The notes beneath the pieces were generated by a model that saw only the letters and a list, made by a program, of their open reading frames with translations, made no database searches and was not told where the DNA came from. 64,000 nucleotides of DNA. Source: Leptodactylus fallax (lineage: Eukaryota; Chordata; Amphibia; Anura; Leptodactylidae). Both the position numbers and the translations under genes were made by a program. This document shows positions 11,763-23,273 of this stretch, piece after piece (position 1 is the stretch's first letter; every line of letters begins with the position of its first letter). Where the stretch lies: assembly GCA_947044405.1 (NCBI GenBank), contig CAMRHE010000323.1, positions 1,516,001 to 1,580,000 of the forward strand, written 5' to 3'.

Positions 11763-12000
11763 AGATGGGCGAATAGCTTTGGCATGAGCCGGGATTGACC
11801 TGAATATTCTAAATTGTTTGTTTTTTTTGTTTTGGATGAACAAAAATGGCTGCAGTGTGGTAAATTATTATACTCTGGCCTCTGGGGTCTCTTCAGACCT
11901 CAAAGTATAATAGGCAAAGGCCCAGGGGAGGTGTAAAAAACAACAAACATTGATACTCACCTTCTGTCACCTCTTTTGGGCCTCCTCATGAGGTCCGGCA
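11763..12000. mobile_element. Left half of AGAGATG palindromic element
   Basis: It starts agagatgggcgaata and runs through ctggggtctcttcagacctc, aggcccaggggaggtgtaaa and catactcacc-like motifs, ending in gggcctcctcatgaggtcc. These match 31037-31200 and 47346-47600. Confidence 0.75.
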
Positions 12001-12815
12001 CTTTCCGATGTCTCGTTGACATGTGGCGCTCTCCTGGTGTCACCACTGGGATGTCATGTGTCCCTATCTTTGCTGCGAGCAATTCATATGGCTCTCCCAA
12101 CTCATCTGGCTTTGCTGGCTACTGTTTCCTCCAAGTGGCCCTCCAACAACGTGCTGGCCTCTGCTTCTACAACCATCTCTCCGTCTTGCCTCAGGCTGTT
12201 TCCTCCCCCTACAGAATGGCCCATAAATAGGAAGCCATCTCCCACCATCTCCCATGTGACCCCATGTTAGGCCCAATAAATGAATAGGTCCATGATAACA
12301 TCCATGTGCTGTCCACGCCATTCAACCGCAGACTGTTCAACCTTAGTCAAGCTAGTGCGCCACTTAGCATAGCAGAGTTTACTGGTTATGTGTTAGGATG
12401 TATTTGCGATATGTCAGATGATCTGTTTTATGCATGTTTGTGCTATATTGGTTCAGTTCATGGTGTGGTCAGGAACTGGATTTCGTACAGGTTCCTTAAG
12501 TTGCACCCATGAGTTACACCACTGGAGAAGTTGTGTGCTGTGGTGCGACCTGTTTGGCATCAGGATTTGTCCTGGCAACTAATGGTGGGAGATGGCTTCC
12601 TATTTAAGGGCCACTCTGTAGGGGGAGGAAACAGGCTTGAGGCAAGACGGAGAGATGGTTGTAGAAGCAGAGGCCAGCACGTTGTTGGAGGGCCATGTGG
12701 AGGAAACAGTAGCCAGCAAAGCCAGATGAGTTGGGAGAGCCATGTGAATTGCTCGCAGCGAAGATAGGGACACATACGCTAAGATGTCAACCACTGGAGA
12801 GTGTCTAATTGGTAG
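12000..12815. repeat. Large inverted repeat (arms ~220 bp, loop ~330 bp)
   Basis: The sequence at 12030-12240 (for example ccaacaacgtgctggcctct) recurs as its reverse complement at 12580-12790. Arm identity is high, about 90 percent by eye. The loop (12245-12575) is not repeated elsewhere here. Protein-like ORFs in the arms mirror each other on opposite strands and I do not accept them as genes. The palindrome sits directly on the half element 11763-12000, so the whole may be one composite foldback transposon. Confidence 0.8.
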
Positions 12816-12960
12816 TTCCACAAGGTCTAGATGAAGGGCTCATGAGTTTGGATTGATGCCGTAAACCACTATACATCATGGACTAAAGGCTAAAGCCACT
12901 GTAGACCAGGAACTAAAGACCAAGACTACTGGACACCAAGGAAAGATCTAGAGACAAAAT
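12816..12960. other. Transition into the 30 bp minisatellite
   Basis: Diverged copies of the following minisatellite are visible (ccactgtagaccaggaacta, ctactggacaccaagg). No gene is seen. Confidence 0.5.
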
Positions 12961-13140
12961 TACTTGATGTCTAGGATTGGGGCACAAAACCAGTAGACAC
13001 CAGGGACTGGGGCACAAAACCAGTAGACACCAGGGACTGGGGCACAAAACCAGTAGACACCAGGGACTGGGGCACAAAACAAGTAGACACCAGGGACTGG
13101 GGCATAAAACCAGTAGACACCAGGGACTTGGGTGCAAAAT
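12961..13140. repeat. 30 bp minisatellite, ~6 copies
   Basis: The unit ccagggactggggcacaaaa plus ccagtagaca is repeated with a strict 30 base period, which keeps a reading frame open on the minus strand (a repeated CLLVLCPSPW peptide). That ORF is a by-product of the period. Confidence 0.95.
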
Positions 13141-13922
13141 CATAGTATCTTAGAGACTTTAAAAAAAAAAAGCAATGTAGGCAAGCACTCAGGCTAGATC
13201 ATTTTAGAACCCCGACGTTCTCAAACCCTTCACATAACACCTACACATTTTGCGCCATTGGTCCAGCACCTCCCACTGATAATTATGTATGTAATTATTT
13301 CTAGATGACATGAATTTCCGTCTTATAGAATGACCCCATCGGAGTTGATTGGCGCCTTCATGGTCTTACTGCCTGATTGTGATTAATAGGAGCTCTTGTT
13401 ATGACAAGGACTTCTGATAGAAATGAAGCAGCTGGAGTCCTTGCTGTCAGTCATCGCAGCCCCGGACACATGCTGATCCTCCATGATTGCTAGCAATGGA
13501 ATTAAATTGCAATCTCACAAGTACATAGTACACAAGTACAGTAAGTCCTGGCTGAAGTACATCACTGTGGGGGGGAAGGCAACCACAAACTTAGGTTTCA
13601 AGTACAAAACCTGATCCACGTCTAACCAGAACCATTCCATAATCAGATTGGGGATGATTTATGAGCGCCGGTCTTCGTGCTTGTGGTGCCGGGGAATAAT
13701 ACGCCTAATTTCTAAAGAGAAGCACTACTCATTATATATCATGTACATTCTCCGGCAGGACCGTGGGCCTGAACTGAAATCTACAGCAACTATGTGTTGG
13801 TGTAGATTTAAGGCAACTTTTATGCCCTTCTAACAAAGTGGCAAGAGTGATGCAAAAAATTTAGAAAACTGGGCAACAAGGCATAATAAATTTGCCCCTC
13901 TGTCTTTGTGCCTAAATGTATT
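13141..13922. other. Non-coding stretch; 13300-13510 is a candidate conserved block
   Basis: 13300-13510 is non-repetitive and carries motifs such as gattgtgattaataggagc and tagcaatggaattaaattgc. The remainder is unremarkable. No coding exon is supported. Confidence 0.3.
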
Positions 13923-13935
13923 GGCAACTGTTTCT
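13923..13935. repeat. Target-site duplication (3' side) of the truncated L1
   Basis: ggcaactgtttct here matches ggcagctgtttct at 16650-16662 with one mismatch. Confidence 0.6.
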
Positions 13936-16649
13936 TTTTTTAAACTGTAGTTTTTATAGATTTTTTTATAAGTTACATAACAATATGGAAGATGAAATCA
14001 AAATAAACAGAAAAAAAAAAAAAGTATACATGACAAATCGTCCAATGGCAACACAAAGAATACAGGTAGTAGGGAGAGGGTAATGACAAGGGAAGGAGGG
14101 GAAGGGGAGAAGAAGGAAGAGGGAAGGAGTCAGAGACCATGTAAAATACAATATGCATCCCAAGATGACCACACAGCAGTAAAGGCTTCCATTGTATGAT
14201 TAAGAGAAGCCGTCAAATACTCCATACTATGGACGTCACTCACTCGAGCAATAAGCTCTGGACTAGTGGGAGGAGAAGTCTTCCTCCAATGGAGAGCAAT
14301 AAGGGTTTTAGCGGCAGTACATAAGTATAGAAACAATTTGGAGGTCTGCTTACCTAAATGCTTGGGAGGAAGATTAATCAAATAGGTAAAGGGATCCAGG
14401 GGAACACCTTGAATAAAAAGGGCATCAGTAAGGGATCTGACCTCTGTCCAGAAGGGGCGTATGCCCGGACAGTCCCAAAAAATGTGGTATAGTGTACCCA
14501 CCCCCGCCTGGCAGCGCCAACAAATAGAAGGAATGCCAGGGTTAAGAGAATGGAGCAAGGCGGGGGTGTGATACCAATGCATAAATAAATTATATTGGGT
14601 CTCGCAGAAGGTAATGCATGTAGAGGACTTAGCTGCACGAGACCAAATAATCTGCCATTGCCCGGGCGAGATCTGCCTATTCAGAGCCCCAGACCACTTA
14701 ATCATATACTTATGAGAGCGAGGGGCCTATAGATGCCCGATATCAGACCTGCCGTGGAGACACACGCTCGGCAAACCTTTTCAAAGGCAGTAGGGACCGA
14801 GACATTCAGGAAACCAAACTGAGAGGTCACGAAGTGGACAATTTGCTGGTCGTGGAACCATTCAGAGGTAGGCAAATGTAGCACAGATGTAAAATAGACA
14901 AAGGGCCTGAGCTCCAAGGTCAACAAATCCACCAGGTCAGCCATGTGAAAGAGGCCCAGTCTACTCTAGGGCCGTACTATAGCTACCGTGAGTCCCCCCG
15001 GGAGGGGCAGGTTGTACAAGAAGGAAACCATAGAGGAACATGGAGAGGCCAGAGGGAAAAGTTTGGAACAGGTGATCCAAATAGCTCGCATGAAGCGAAT
15101 GGGTCCCAGGAGAGGGGTGGAAGGAAGGGGGGAGGAACGGGACTACAAGAATGCAATAGGGTGGATCGGTGCTAGCCAGAGCTTCTCAATCTCGACCCAT
15201 TTCGTGTAGGCCTGCAAAGCAGCCCAGAACTGGACACAACGCAAATGGGATGCCCAGTAGTAATGCAAAACATGTGGGACAGACAGCCCCCATCACTTTT
15301 GCCCGACAACATCACAGAGCGGGGAATACGATGGCGATTACCATGCCAGATAAACTGAAAGATCTATTTTTGAAGGGCACGCAGCTCAGAGCAAGGGACA
15401 GCGATTGGGAGCGTTTTGCAGAAGTAAAGAAGCTTTGGGAGGATGTTCATTTTGACAGCGGTAATGTGGCCTATGAGGGAAATATGGAGAGGGCGCCACT
15501 TATCTAAAAGAAAACGTAATTCACTAAACAAGCGACGGTAGTTAACTGAGTAAAGAATGGAGAAAGAAGGAGAGCGCTCCCGCCATTGGATATCAAAGTT
15601 CGACCGGGGCAGCTGTAAGGTAGAGTTAGGAATGTTAACAGGTAATGCTTCGTTCTTGGTAGGATTAACTTTATAGCCATAAAAATCATCATACATTTTC
15701 AGCACTTGGAGAAGGTTGGGGAGAGATGTGTGAGGATCAGTAAGGGTTAAAAGACCGTCATCAGCAAACAAGCTAAACTTAAAGTCCCTATCCCTAACCG
15801 CTACCCCGGTGATGTCAGGGTTAGATCGAATCTGGGAGGCTAGGGGTTCAATACACAATGCGAATATGAGCAGGGATAAAGGACATCCCTGACTCGTCCA
15901 GTTACGGATGGGGAATGGTGACGAGAGAGAGTTAGGAAGTTTTACCACAGCCGAGGGCCCAGAGTAAAGTGCCCCGATCGCCTTGAGAAAGGCTCCAGAG
16001 AACCCGAATTTTTCAAGAGTGGCGGTCATAAATGACCAGTCAAGGCGGTCAAAGGCCTTCTCGGCATCAAGACTCAAAAGGAGGGTGGGGGTGGCAGAGC
16101 AGTTGGCAACACCTATTAAGTCCACAGTCCTTCTGGTGTTATCTCCCCCTTGATGGCACGGGATAAAACCCACCTGGTCCTCATGGATGAGAGATGGAAG
16201 CCAGACGCTAAGCCTGTTGGCCAAAACCTTAGTGAAACGTTTTAAATCTGTATTTAGCAGCGCAATGGGGCGGTAATTAGAGCACTCCTGATGGTCCTTG
16301 CGAGGTTTAGGGACTAGGGTGATTTGAGAATGAAGCATGGATTGAGGGATAGAGGCTCCTTCAAGGAAGGAGTTAAAGAAGCGGTACATGTGTGGAAGCA
16401 GGTCAGATGAAATGTTTTATAATACAGATACAGAGACTTGCCATTCGGGAGACCCCCCAAGGGTAGCAGTAAGCTCCTCCTCCGTGACAGGAGCATTTAG
16501 ATTAGCAATTGCTGAGGATGGGAGCTTAGGAAGGGGGCAGGCGTCCAGATACGAGTGTAAAGCCATGTCCCGAGACACAGGGTCAACACCCGAACGAGAA
16601 GGGAGGTTATATAGTTTAGTATAATAGTCTTTAAATAGGGACGCTATAG
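13936..16649 (-). mobile_element. 5'-truncated L1/Tx1-type LINE
   Basis: The minus strand encodes the reverse transcriptase and C-terminal part of an L1-type ORF2, closely related to the full element at 32677-38988. The 3' end (plus-strand start, tttttaaactgtagttttta) corresponds to that of the longer copy. The 5' end breaks off in the linker between endonuclease and RT. A 13 base TSD with one mismatch flanks it. Typical target-primed reverse transcription with 5' truncation is the likely origin. Confidence 0.9.
14130..16496 (-). pseudogene. L1 ORF2 remnant (reverse transcriptase and C-terminal region)
   Basis: The frame is broken into at least four pieces: 16314-16496 (linker), 15364-16389 (RT core), 14702-14944 and 14130-14705 (C-terminal domain). 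The RT core keeps motif A (SLDAEKAFDRLDW), a motif B changed to WTSQGCPLS and motif C as FADD, so the catalytic aspartates survive here although the gene is dead. About 15 residues are missing after QWRERS relative to the long copy. The C-terminal piece retains the cysteine-histidine motif CWRC...HIFWDC. The protein would have nicked and copied its RNA into DNA, but this copy cannot make it. Confidence 0.9.
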
Positions 16650-16662
16650 GGCAGCTGTTTCT
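16650..16662. repeat. Target-site duplication (5' side) of the truncated L1
   Basis: ggcagctgtttct pairs with 13923-13935. L1 homology ends exactly at this point. Confidence 0.6.
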
Positions 16663-16689
16663 ATTAAAAAGGTCCGGCCTGCACTCTTA

Positions 16690-16908
16690 GAGGGTGTTCA
16701 CACGTAGGAATTTGACACTGATTTGTAGGTGGATTCCGCCCCCAAATCAGCAGCAGATTCCACCCAGATTCTGCCTCAGTCCTGCTCAATCTGGCGTCTG
16801 CGGCATTCCGCCTTGGGGAGCTGATGGACGGAAAATAAAGAGGAATCCGTGGTGGATCTCCGCCTCGAATTCCTCTTCATTTTCTGGCATTTGAACGGCC
16901 CCTTAATA
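16690..16908. mobile_element. Probable TTCACAC-type short element
   Basis: It starts agggtgttcacacgtaggaa and contains internal inverted segments (ggtggattccgcc...ggcattccgcctt, cctcgaattcctcttcattt). It resembles 6678-6919 in style, but the right terminus is not clear. Confidence 0.4.
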
Positions 16909-18583
16909 TGTCCGATTGAGTACATGTAATTCTCCTTAATGTAGAATCATCTTTTTCCATCCACAGGACTTCTCCCGTGCTGCACCTATTCTATGGAATT
17001 AGCTTCCCTGTATCACTGACTTGTTCCTAACATTCTCAGTTTGGAATTATACCTTTATAATTGCAGACTGATGTTTGTTTGATAAGAGGGGGGAATTTAT
17101 TAACCCTTCTAGGCCAGTCTAAAAATTTTACCCCAAACTAGATGAGTCACACTGCACCAAAGGTGCGCTGCACTGCCACAGTGTCTAGTCCGAGCCACAA
17201 AAGTGAATCTGGACCTTTTAGTTGACCTCATTGACGCAAGAAAAATGTGTTAAAATTTTGGAACATATTTTGATGCACAATTGGGGAAATTCTGGCATAG
17301 ATGTGTGTTAATGTGGAACATCTTTGGCTCCATATCCCCCTTTCTTTTGCGCTTAAGGGGGCCCCCAAAGGTCCTTCTGCTTCATAAAATATACTTCTAT
17401 TCTAAATAGTGCAAGGTAGATAGGGACCCCATTACAGATTTTTTTCATCAGAGTTTCAAGTTCTGCCTCTAGCAAGGGGTTAATGTGCAATACCACACAC
17501 AACCTGTAGACAGGTGTGGTGCTGTTTTTGGAAGAACGCATCCTTATGTTTCTAACCTGGACAACCCTATTAATGAACCCTATAGGATTTATATTTTATG
17601 GCAAGAAAATCACTAAGCAAACAATAGTCAAAAGTTTGGCCAATTTTTTGCAGTATGTGATACGCCTCGGAGCGCAGTTTTATCTCCTGCCCAACACTTT
17701 CTTAATGTTCTGTACAATTTTGCTGCCTTCAGAAAAAGGTTTTTTTTTTTGTTTTTTTTTTTATAGCATCCTCTGCGATTCTGCCGCTTGCTTTATTTTT
17801 TGTTTTAAGAAGGATTGCTGAGCTCAGCAGGACGGGAAGGATATTGTCCATAATTCGTAGAGATAATATTTTAGGAAGGCGCGAGGGTGGACGTCCATTA
17901 TTCAAGTGTGAGTTAATTGTGTGTGGAGAGATATTCGCATTCGCGGCGGCTCATAAAAGGACCTACGATTTTAGATCTACATTTATTTATGAAAATGCCA
18001 CAGGCTAGAGGCGGCCGCCTGCACCATGGATTCTTCGGAATTGTTAGAATCCGTGTAGACGCTCAGAGGAGAAGACCTGCTCCTGAATTATTTAAGGGGA
18101 GGTTTACTGGAGGGCTGGAAGTAAAATGAATCATGTCCTCACTGCCAAACGTCTCAGTCAGAAGTGATTACTGTAGAGTCCAGACTGCACATGTGCAAGG
18201 AAAGTTATAGATACACTGATGGACACTTTATTAGAGACACTGATCCTTTGGCCTTCGGAAATGTGGCAATATGTTATGGCATACACAGGTATCATCCATA
18301 GGTATCAGAAGACCCAGGGTGTGCCAAGAGAACATTCCCCCACCATTGCACCCTCTCTTTACTGGAAGGGTTCATTGTTTCATGCTGCTTGTGCCAAATT
18401 CTGACTTAATCAGCATGGTCCACAGAAAACTGGATCCATCTGACTGGGTGATGTTTTTCCACTGATCCAATTTTTGCTCTTTGCTCCCTGGAGTCTTGTC
18501 TATTTCCCTTAGACAGTAATGGAGGTGGAACTGGTGGTCTGCTGTTATAGTCCATCATTGAGTTGTGAGTTTGGATACATCAC
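16909..18583. other. Long non-coding stretch
   Basis: No gene, tandem array or complete transposon is recognised. Small ORFs at 17353-18465 have no domains. The part 17815-18130 is non-repetitive and may be conserved, which I cannot judge alone. Confidence 0.4.
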
Positions 18584-18826
18584 GCTAGATTCACACTAGT
18601 GCCGGGTTCTTCGTCGTTCGGGGACCTGAATGATGGAGAGCCTGACTGCTACAACAGTGGTGACGCACAGAGACCAGCGGTCCCCATTGACTATAATGGG
18701 GTCTCCTGGGTGTCCGCCTCTTCGAAAAGTCATCCTTGCAGGACTTTTTTTCTCTGCTGGTTTTTGGCGGTCTCTGCAACGAAGTCTCCAGCGTAGACTC
18801 GGATGTAGATGTGAACCCGGACTTAA
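18584..18826. mobile_element. Short inverted-repeat element with TTCACAC ends
   Basis: The left end tagattcacactagtgccgg and right end gatgtgaacccggactta are imperfect inverted repeats. Inside are ccattgactataatggggtc and ccttgcaggactttttttct, shared with 6678-6919. It is a non-autonomous element of unknown superfamily. Confidence 0.6.
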
Positions 18827-18949
18827 TTGTACGCCAGCATTATATTCAGCTGCTTTAAGAGGGACAGAATGCGTTCTGTGGTGAATTTACGTATAGTAAG
18901 ATCCACCTCCAACCACACCCACTTCCACTTTGGCTCTGCCCATTCCCAT

Positions 18950-20010
18950 CAGTGTCTCTTTGTGTGCCCACACATTATAATGCCCCTATAGTGGCCCTGA
19001 CATGGTATGCCTTCCCATTATAATGCCCCCCTCCAGTGGCCTCCACAGTATAAAGTCTCCCTCCAGTAGCCACCACAGTATACAGCCCCCCTCCAGTTGT
19101 TCCATAGTATACAGCCCCCCTCTAGTTTCCTGCACAGTATACAGCCCCCCTCCAATTGTTCCATAGTATACAGCCCCTCTCTAGTTTCCTGCACAGTATA
19201 CAGCCCCCCTCCAGTTGTTCCATAGTATACAGCCCCCCTCTAGTTTCCTGCACAGTATACAGCCCCCCTCCAGTTGCCTGCACAGTATACAGCCCCACTC
19301 CAGTTGCCTCCACAGTATACAGCCCACCTAGTTTCCTGCTCAGTATACAGTTCCCCCTCCAGTCCCCTACACAGTATAATGCCCTATAGTGGCCCTGACA
19401 TGGTATGCCTTCCCATTATAATGCCCCCCTCCAGTAGCCCCAACGGTATACAGCCCCCTTCCAGTTGCCCCATAGTATACAGCCCCCCTCTAGTTTCCCG
19501 CACAGTATACAGCCCCGCTCCAGTAGCCCCCATGGTATACAGCCCCCTTCCAGTTGCCCGCACAGTATACAGCCCCCACTCCAGTTGCCCGCACAGTATA
19601 CAGCCCCGCTCCAGTTGCCTCCACCGTATACAGCCCCGCTCCAGTTGCCAGCACAGTATACAGCCCCACTCCAGTTGCCTCCACCGTATACAGCCCCACT
19701 CCAGTTGCCTCCACAGTATACAGCCCCACTCCAGTTGCCTCCACAGTATACAGCCCCGTTCCAGTTGCCCCCACAGTATACAGCCCACCTCTAGTTTCCC
19801 GCACAGAATACAGTCCCCTTCCATTCCCCCACACATTATAATGCTCCTATAGTGGCCCTGACATGGTATGCCTTCCCATTATAATGCCCCCCTCCAGTGG
19901 CCCCCACAGTATAAAGTCTTCCTCCAGTAGCCTGCACAGTATACAGCTCCCCTCCAGTTTCCCCCCAAAGTATACAATTCTCCACAGTATTTATAGTCCC
20001 CTTCAGGTGC
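18950..20010. repeat. ~30 bp minisatellite with higher-order repeat
   Basis: Units read cagtatacagccccactcca plus gttgcctcca, with period 30 or close to it. This opens long frames in several registers (a recurring VYSP peptide). A distinct block, ctatagtggccctgacatgg followed by tatgccttcccattataatg, recurs at about 18985, 19385 and 19850. This defines higher-order units of about 400-460 bp. Confidence 0.9.
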
Positions 20011-20990
20011 CCACAATATAATGGATCAGAAAAATAAAACCTAATACTCACTTTGCCCCGTCCCCCGCTGTTCTCTGCTGCCAGCAGCTTCAGGGAACAA
20101 CATGTGCGATGTAAGTGACGTCACCACATTTACTGCTCCATAGACAGTGGGAGGAGAGACAAGGCCTGTATGGTGAAGCAGGTAGAGGACGGCTCTCTGC
20201 TTCACCATTGTACTCAACTCATCTGCATCTGGAGGACAAACCTGCCGCCAGCAGGGACAGGACCTGGAATCAGGGACTATTCTGTTCAATTGTTGGATTT
20301 TTTTTTTTTTTCTAATGTGAATTTACCCCAAACTGATCCACGAAACACGCCAGAAACATGTCACTAAAAAGCACTTCCTGTTGTTGTCTTTCATATCACA
20401 TTGGATTGCAGAATTTTGTTTGCATGTGGTGGTACTGAGCATTAGCCATTAGGGGGCGCCAAACTCTACTCTAATTTTTTTTTTTTTTTTTTTATCACCC
20501 AAGTGCCATAGTTTGATATCAATGTGATGTAAGTATCGCCTGATATATTATGTGTCAGCCAAATAGATTTAGTGTGTCTATATACCTGACGATATCTGGT
20601 TCATATACATATATACGTATATACACTTGTACATGAAGTCAAAATTATCAGATTTTTTTTTTTTTACCCAGTAGAACATAGCCCAGATCTTCACCCTACC
20701 CCGCCAGCTTCCCATTGTGCATCCTGGTGTCATCTCTTCCCCAAGCAAGCAATACACATGCACCCCTGGCCATTCACGTGATTTAAGAGAACAGGTGCCT
20801 TCTTCCATTGCTCTATAGTCCAGCTCTCATTACATGCCCATTGTAGATACTGTAAGTGGTGGAAATGTGCCAGACCAGACAGGTTAGCCTTCATTCCCCA
20901 TGCACATCAGTCAGCCTTTACCCCTGTCATTGGTTCACCAGTTGTCCTTCATTTTGCCACCTTTGTTAGGTGCTGCTAAGCATTGCATAC
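20011..20990. other. Non-coding stretch with repeat fragments
   Basis: 20060-20225 contains a small foldback (tggtgaagcaggtagaggac...ctctgcttcacca). T-runs lie at 20289-20310 and 20476-20494. No gene is seen. Confidence 0.45.
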
Positions 20991-21580
20991 TGCAGGGGTC
21001 AGCAACCCCCAATCACTCTTGGCACGTGAGTCTCTTCAGACCCCACAGTATAATAAGTGGAGGGCCATCAATGGTGACTAACATAAAATACAATGTTACT
21101 CACCTTCCATGGGCTCAGGCGTGACTCCCTGGGGTAGCAGCGGTAGCGGCTGCCACAGGACCCGCCCGGGACATTAATAGTCCATTACCTGCTGGAGTAA
21201 CCCCAGCAGGTAACGGGCCCTATTTGCTTACCGATCCCCGCTCCTGCCCATGGCCGCCTGCCCTTCCCATTCTGCAGAGGTGACTGTGAGCAGGGGATCG
21301 GTAAGTGAGGCCGCGGGCCGCGAACCCCACAAACACTGCTATCATTATACTTGGACCCCGAAGTATAATGATCGGAGGGCCAGGGGAGGTGAGAGAACAT
21401 AAAAAACAGGGTTACTTACCTCGCCGGCGCCGGCCCGGCTCACGCGAGATCTGGTCCAACATTGAAGATGGCCGAAGTAGTGGGGAGTGCGCCGGAGCCA
21501 GGAAGAGGTAGGTAACAGTGTTTTGTTTTTTTTTTTGTTTGTATCCTCCCCTGGGTCTCCGATCATTAAAAATCTAAAAA
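20991..21580. mobile_element. AGAGATG-family palindromic segments, with a hAT-like terminus at 20991
   Basis: gcaggggtcagcaaccccca at 20991 looks like a hAT-type terminal motif. It runs straight into gagtctcttcagaccccaca, the internal motif of the AGAGATG family. A palindromic core spans 21345-21580: gttacttacctcgccggc is mirrored by gaggtaggtaacagtg. The segments seem to be rearranged or nested copies. Confidence 0.5.
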
Positions 21581-21614
21581 CACCCCAGAGTATAATAATT
21601 TTTCATGGAAGGTC

Positions 21615-21795
21615 CACAATGGGGCATAATACTGTGTGCAGGGGCCACTATGGGGCATAATACTGTGTGCAGGGGCCACTATGGGGCATAATACTGTGTG
21701 CAGGGGCCACTATGGGTCATAATACTGTGTACAGGGGCCACTATGGGGCATAATACTGTGTGCAGGGGCCACTATGGGGCATAATAATGTGCGCA
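21615..21795. repeat. 31 bp minisatellite, ~6 copies
   Basis: ggggcataatactgtgtgca plus ggggccactat repeats at 21621, 21652, 21683, 21714, 21745 and 21776, an exact 31 base period. It belongs to the same motif family as 27972-28335 and 39003-39215. Confidence 0.95.
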
Positions 21796-21884
21796 GGAAT
21801 GAAGTTTGGGGGGGTTGGGGGCAGCGGTTCGGGGGAGGGGGCCATGTCAAAAGTTCGCCTTGGGGCCCAGCCATTCCTAATTAC

Positions 21885-22052
21885 ACCACTGCCCAGAGTA
21901 GAATGGGTAGGGCCCAGGGGAGCCTGGACCTCCACCTATTATATTCTATAATAATTTCACTTCCGGTTTGTGGGTGACGAACCTCAAAAGTTTTGGGTTT
22001 GGATGAACATTTTGGAATATTTGGGTCGATTGCCTATCAATTCATCCCTACC
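21885..22052. mobile_element. Right-end fragment of AGAGATG element
   Basis: It contains cagagtagaatgggtagggc, ctggacctccacctattata, ttttggaatatttgggtcga and a terminal attcatcccta. All are recognisable in the full copy at 31037-31551. Confidence 0.6.
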
Positions 22053-22229
22053 AATATCTAAAGGCTGTAAAACCCCTTTAAATGTACAGTTCCCATAATA
22101 CATATGACGTGTGTGTGTGTGTAAGGACTGTGCAGGTTACTAGACGTACTGGGTGCGGTGTATTCCAAACCTCTTCTCCTCCTTGCGCGTACATATATAC
22201 AGCATAGTATAAATGATATACAGTATAGT

Positions 22230-22885
22230 AATAAATAATCCGCCGCCTGTACTGACAGATCAGAGAGATCCCTTTAATTACTAGTCTGGATTTGTGCGGC
22301 AGTACTTGGCCAGTCTGTAACTTATCCAGGATGGGATTACAGATGGTGCGGAACTGATTGATACATATGTATGAGGCACATTGTCATTCAGCCGGCGCCT
22401 CTCCTCTGTTTATGACAATCATGGTGGTTACAGTAGTTCGCCGTCCCGCACTGACAAAGAATTGCGCATGTTCTTTCTAAAAATAATCCCTGTTTGAAGG
22501 TTGTTAATTAAACGCTTCCATGCTGTGCGCTTTATTAATCTGCTGGTACCCTGCCATTAAAAAAAAACAGGTCCCTTACCCTCCAAAGTATTTAACTCAA
22601 AGACGCCTGTGATCAACACTTACAAAGTATATGCAGATGGGGGATCTGAAAGCGGCGGCGACACATGAAATAAAGTGTTTGTCCTAATTACCCATCATGC
22701 TTCAAGCTTTATTTTGATGATTATGGAATGACGGGCGGCGGGGGAGGCGAGGGGCGAGAATGTGGGGGCGCTTCATGTCCAGAGCGTTAGGAATTCTCTA
22801 CAGGTCGAAAAGTTTGTTCCGTTCAGGCTCATCCTCAAGTTATTTGTTAAGTGCAACCTTGCTGCTGAGAGAATCCGCTTATAGG
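22230..22885. promoter_or_regulatory. Non-repetitive block, candidate conserved non-coding element
   Basis: It has high complexity, no repeats shared with the window and no credible ORF. It has dense homeodomain/POU-like cores (ttgttaattaaacgcttcca, tcctaattacccatcatgc, cagattgatta-like sites). I propose an enhancer-type conserved element inside an intron. This is inference from texture, not from an alignment. Confidence 0.35.
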
Positions 22886-22980
22886 CTGAGGCCACACGTT
22901 GCGGACTGTCGGCTTTCTAGCGACTGTCGGCTTTCTAGCGGTATGTAATACCGCACATCTCTGAGCACATGAAGGGTCCT
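22886..22980. mobile_element. Half copy of the TTAA foldback element found at 29815-30132
   Basis: ctagcggtatgtaataccgc...gaagggtcctctttaa matches the right end of the element at 29815-30132. A perfect 19 base direct duplication (gactgtcggctttctagcg) lies at 22904-22941. Confidence 0.65.
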
Positions 22981-23089
22981 CTTTAAGACTGCCAATTCCC
23001 TCGCTGCTCCTGGTGTGCGCCTGCGCCAGAGCACAGAAACAAGGGGCAGTGCTATTGGCAATGGCAATGAGTATTCAGAAGCATACTCA

Positions 23090-23250
23090 CTCCCTGAGCC
23101 CCATACTGTTTGGGGGCTGGGGGCAGTATACTGTGTGGGTGCCACTAAGGGACATTATAGTGTGCATGGGGGCTCTAAAAGGGAAATTATAGGGGAGCAT
23201 TATGATGTGTGGGGGCACTAAGAGGGCATTATACTGTGTATAGGGAGCTC
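23090..23250. repeat. Degenerate copies of the 30 bp 'cattatactgtg' minisatellite
   Basis: Repeated phrases such as gtgtgggtgccactaaggga and gagggcattatactgtgt occur with decayed 30-36 base spacing. Confidence 0.65.
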
Positions 23251-23273
23251 ACCCCTCCTCTGGAAAATTTTTA

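Noticed and set aside
11976..12775. Several cysteine/tryptophan-rich ORFs on both strands as a gene pair
   Set aside because: They are the two arms of one inverted repeat.
12913..13143. ORF with CLLVLCPSPW repeats as a membrane peptide
   Set aside because: It is the translation of a 30 bp minisatellite.
19156..19852. Long overlapping ORFs with a repeated VYSP/PSSC peptide as a repeat protein gene
   Set aside because: A 30 base period keeps all frames open on both strands. There is no signal peptide, splice site or codon preference. It is a minisatellite.
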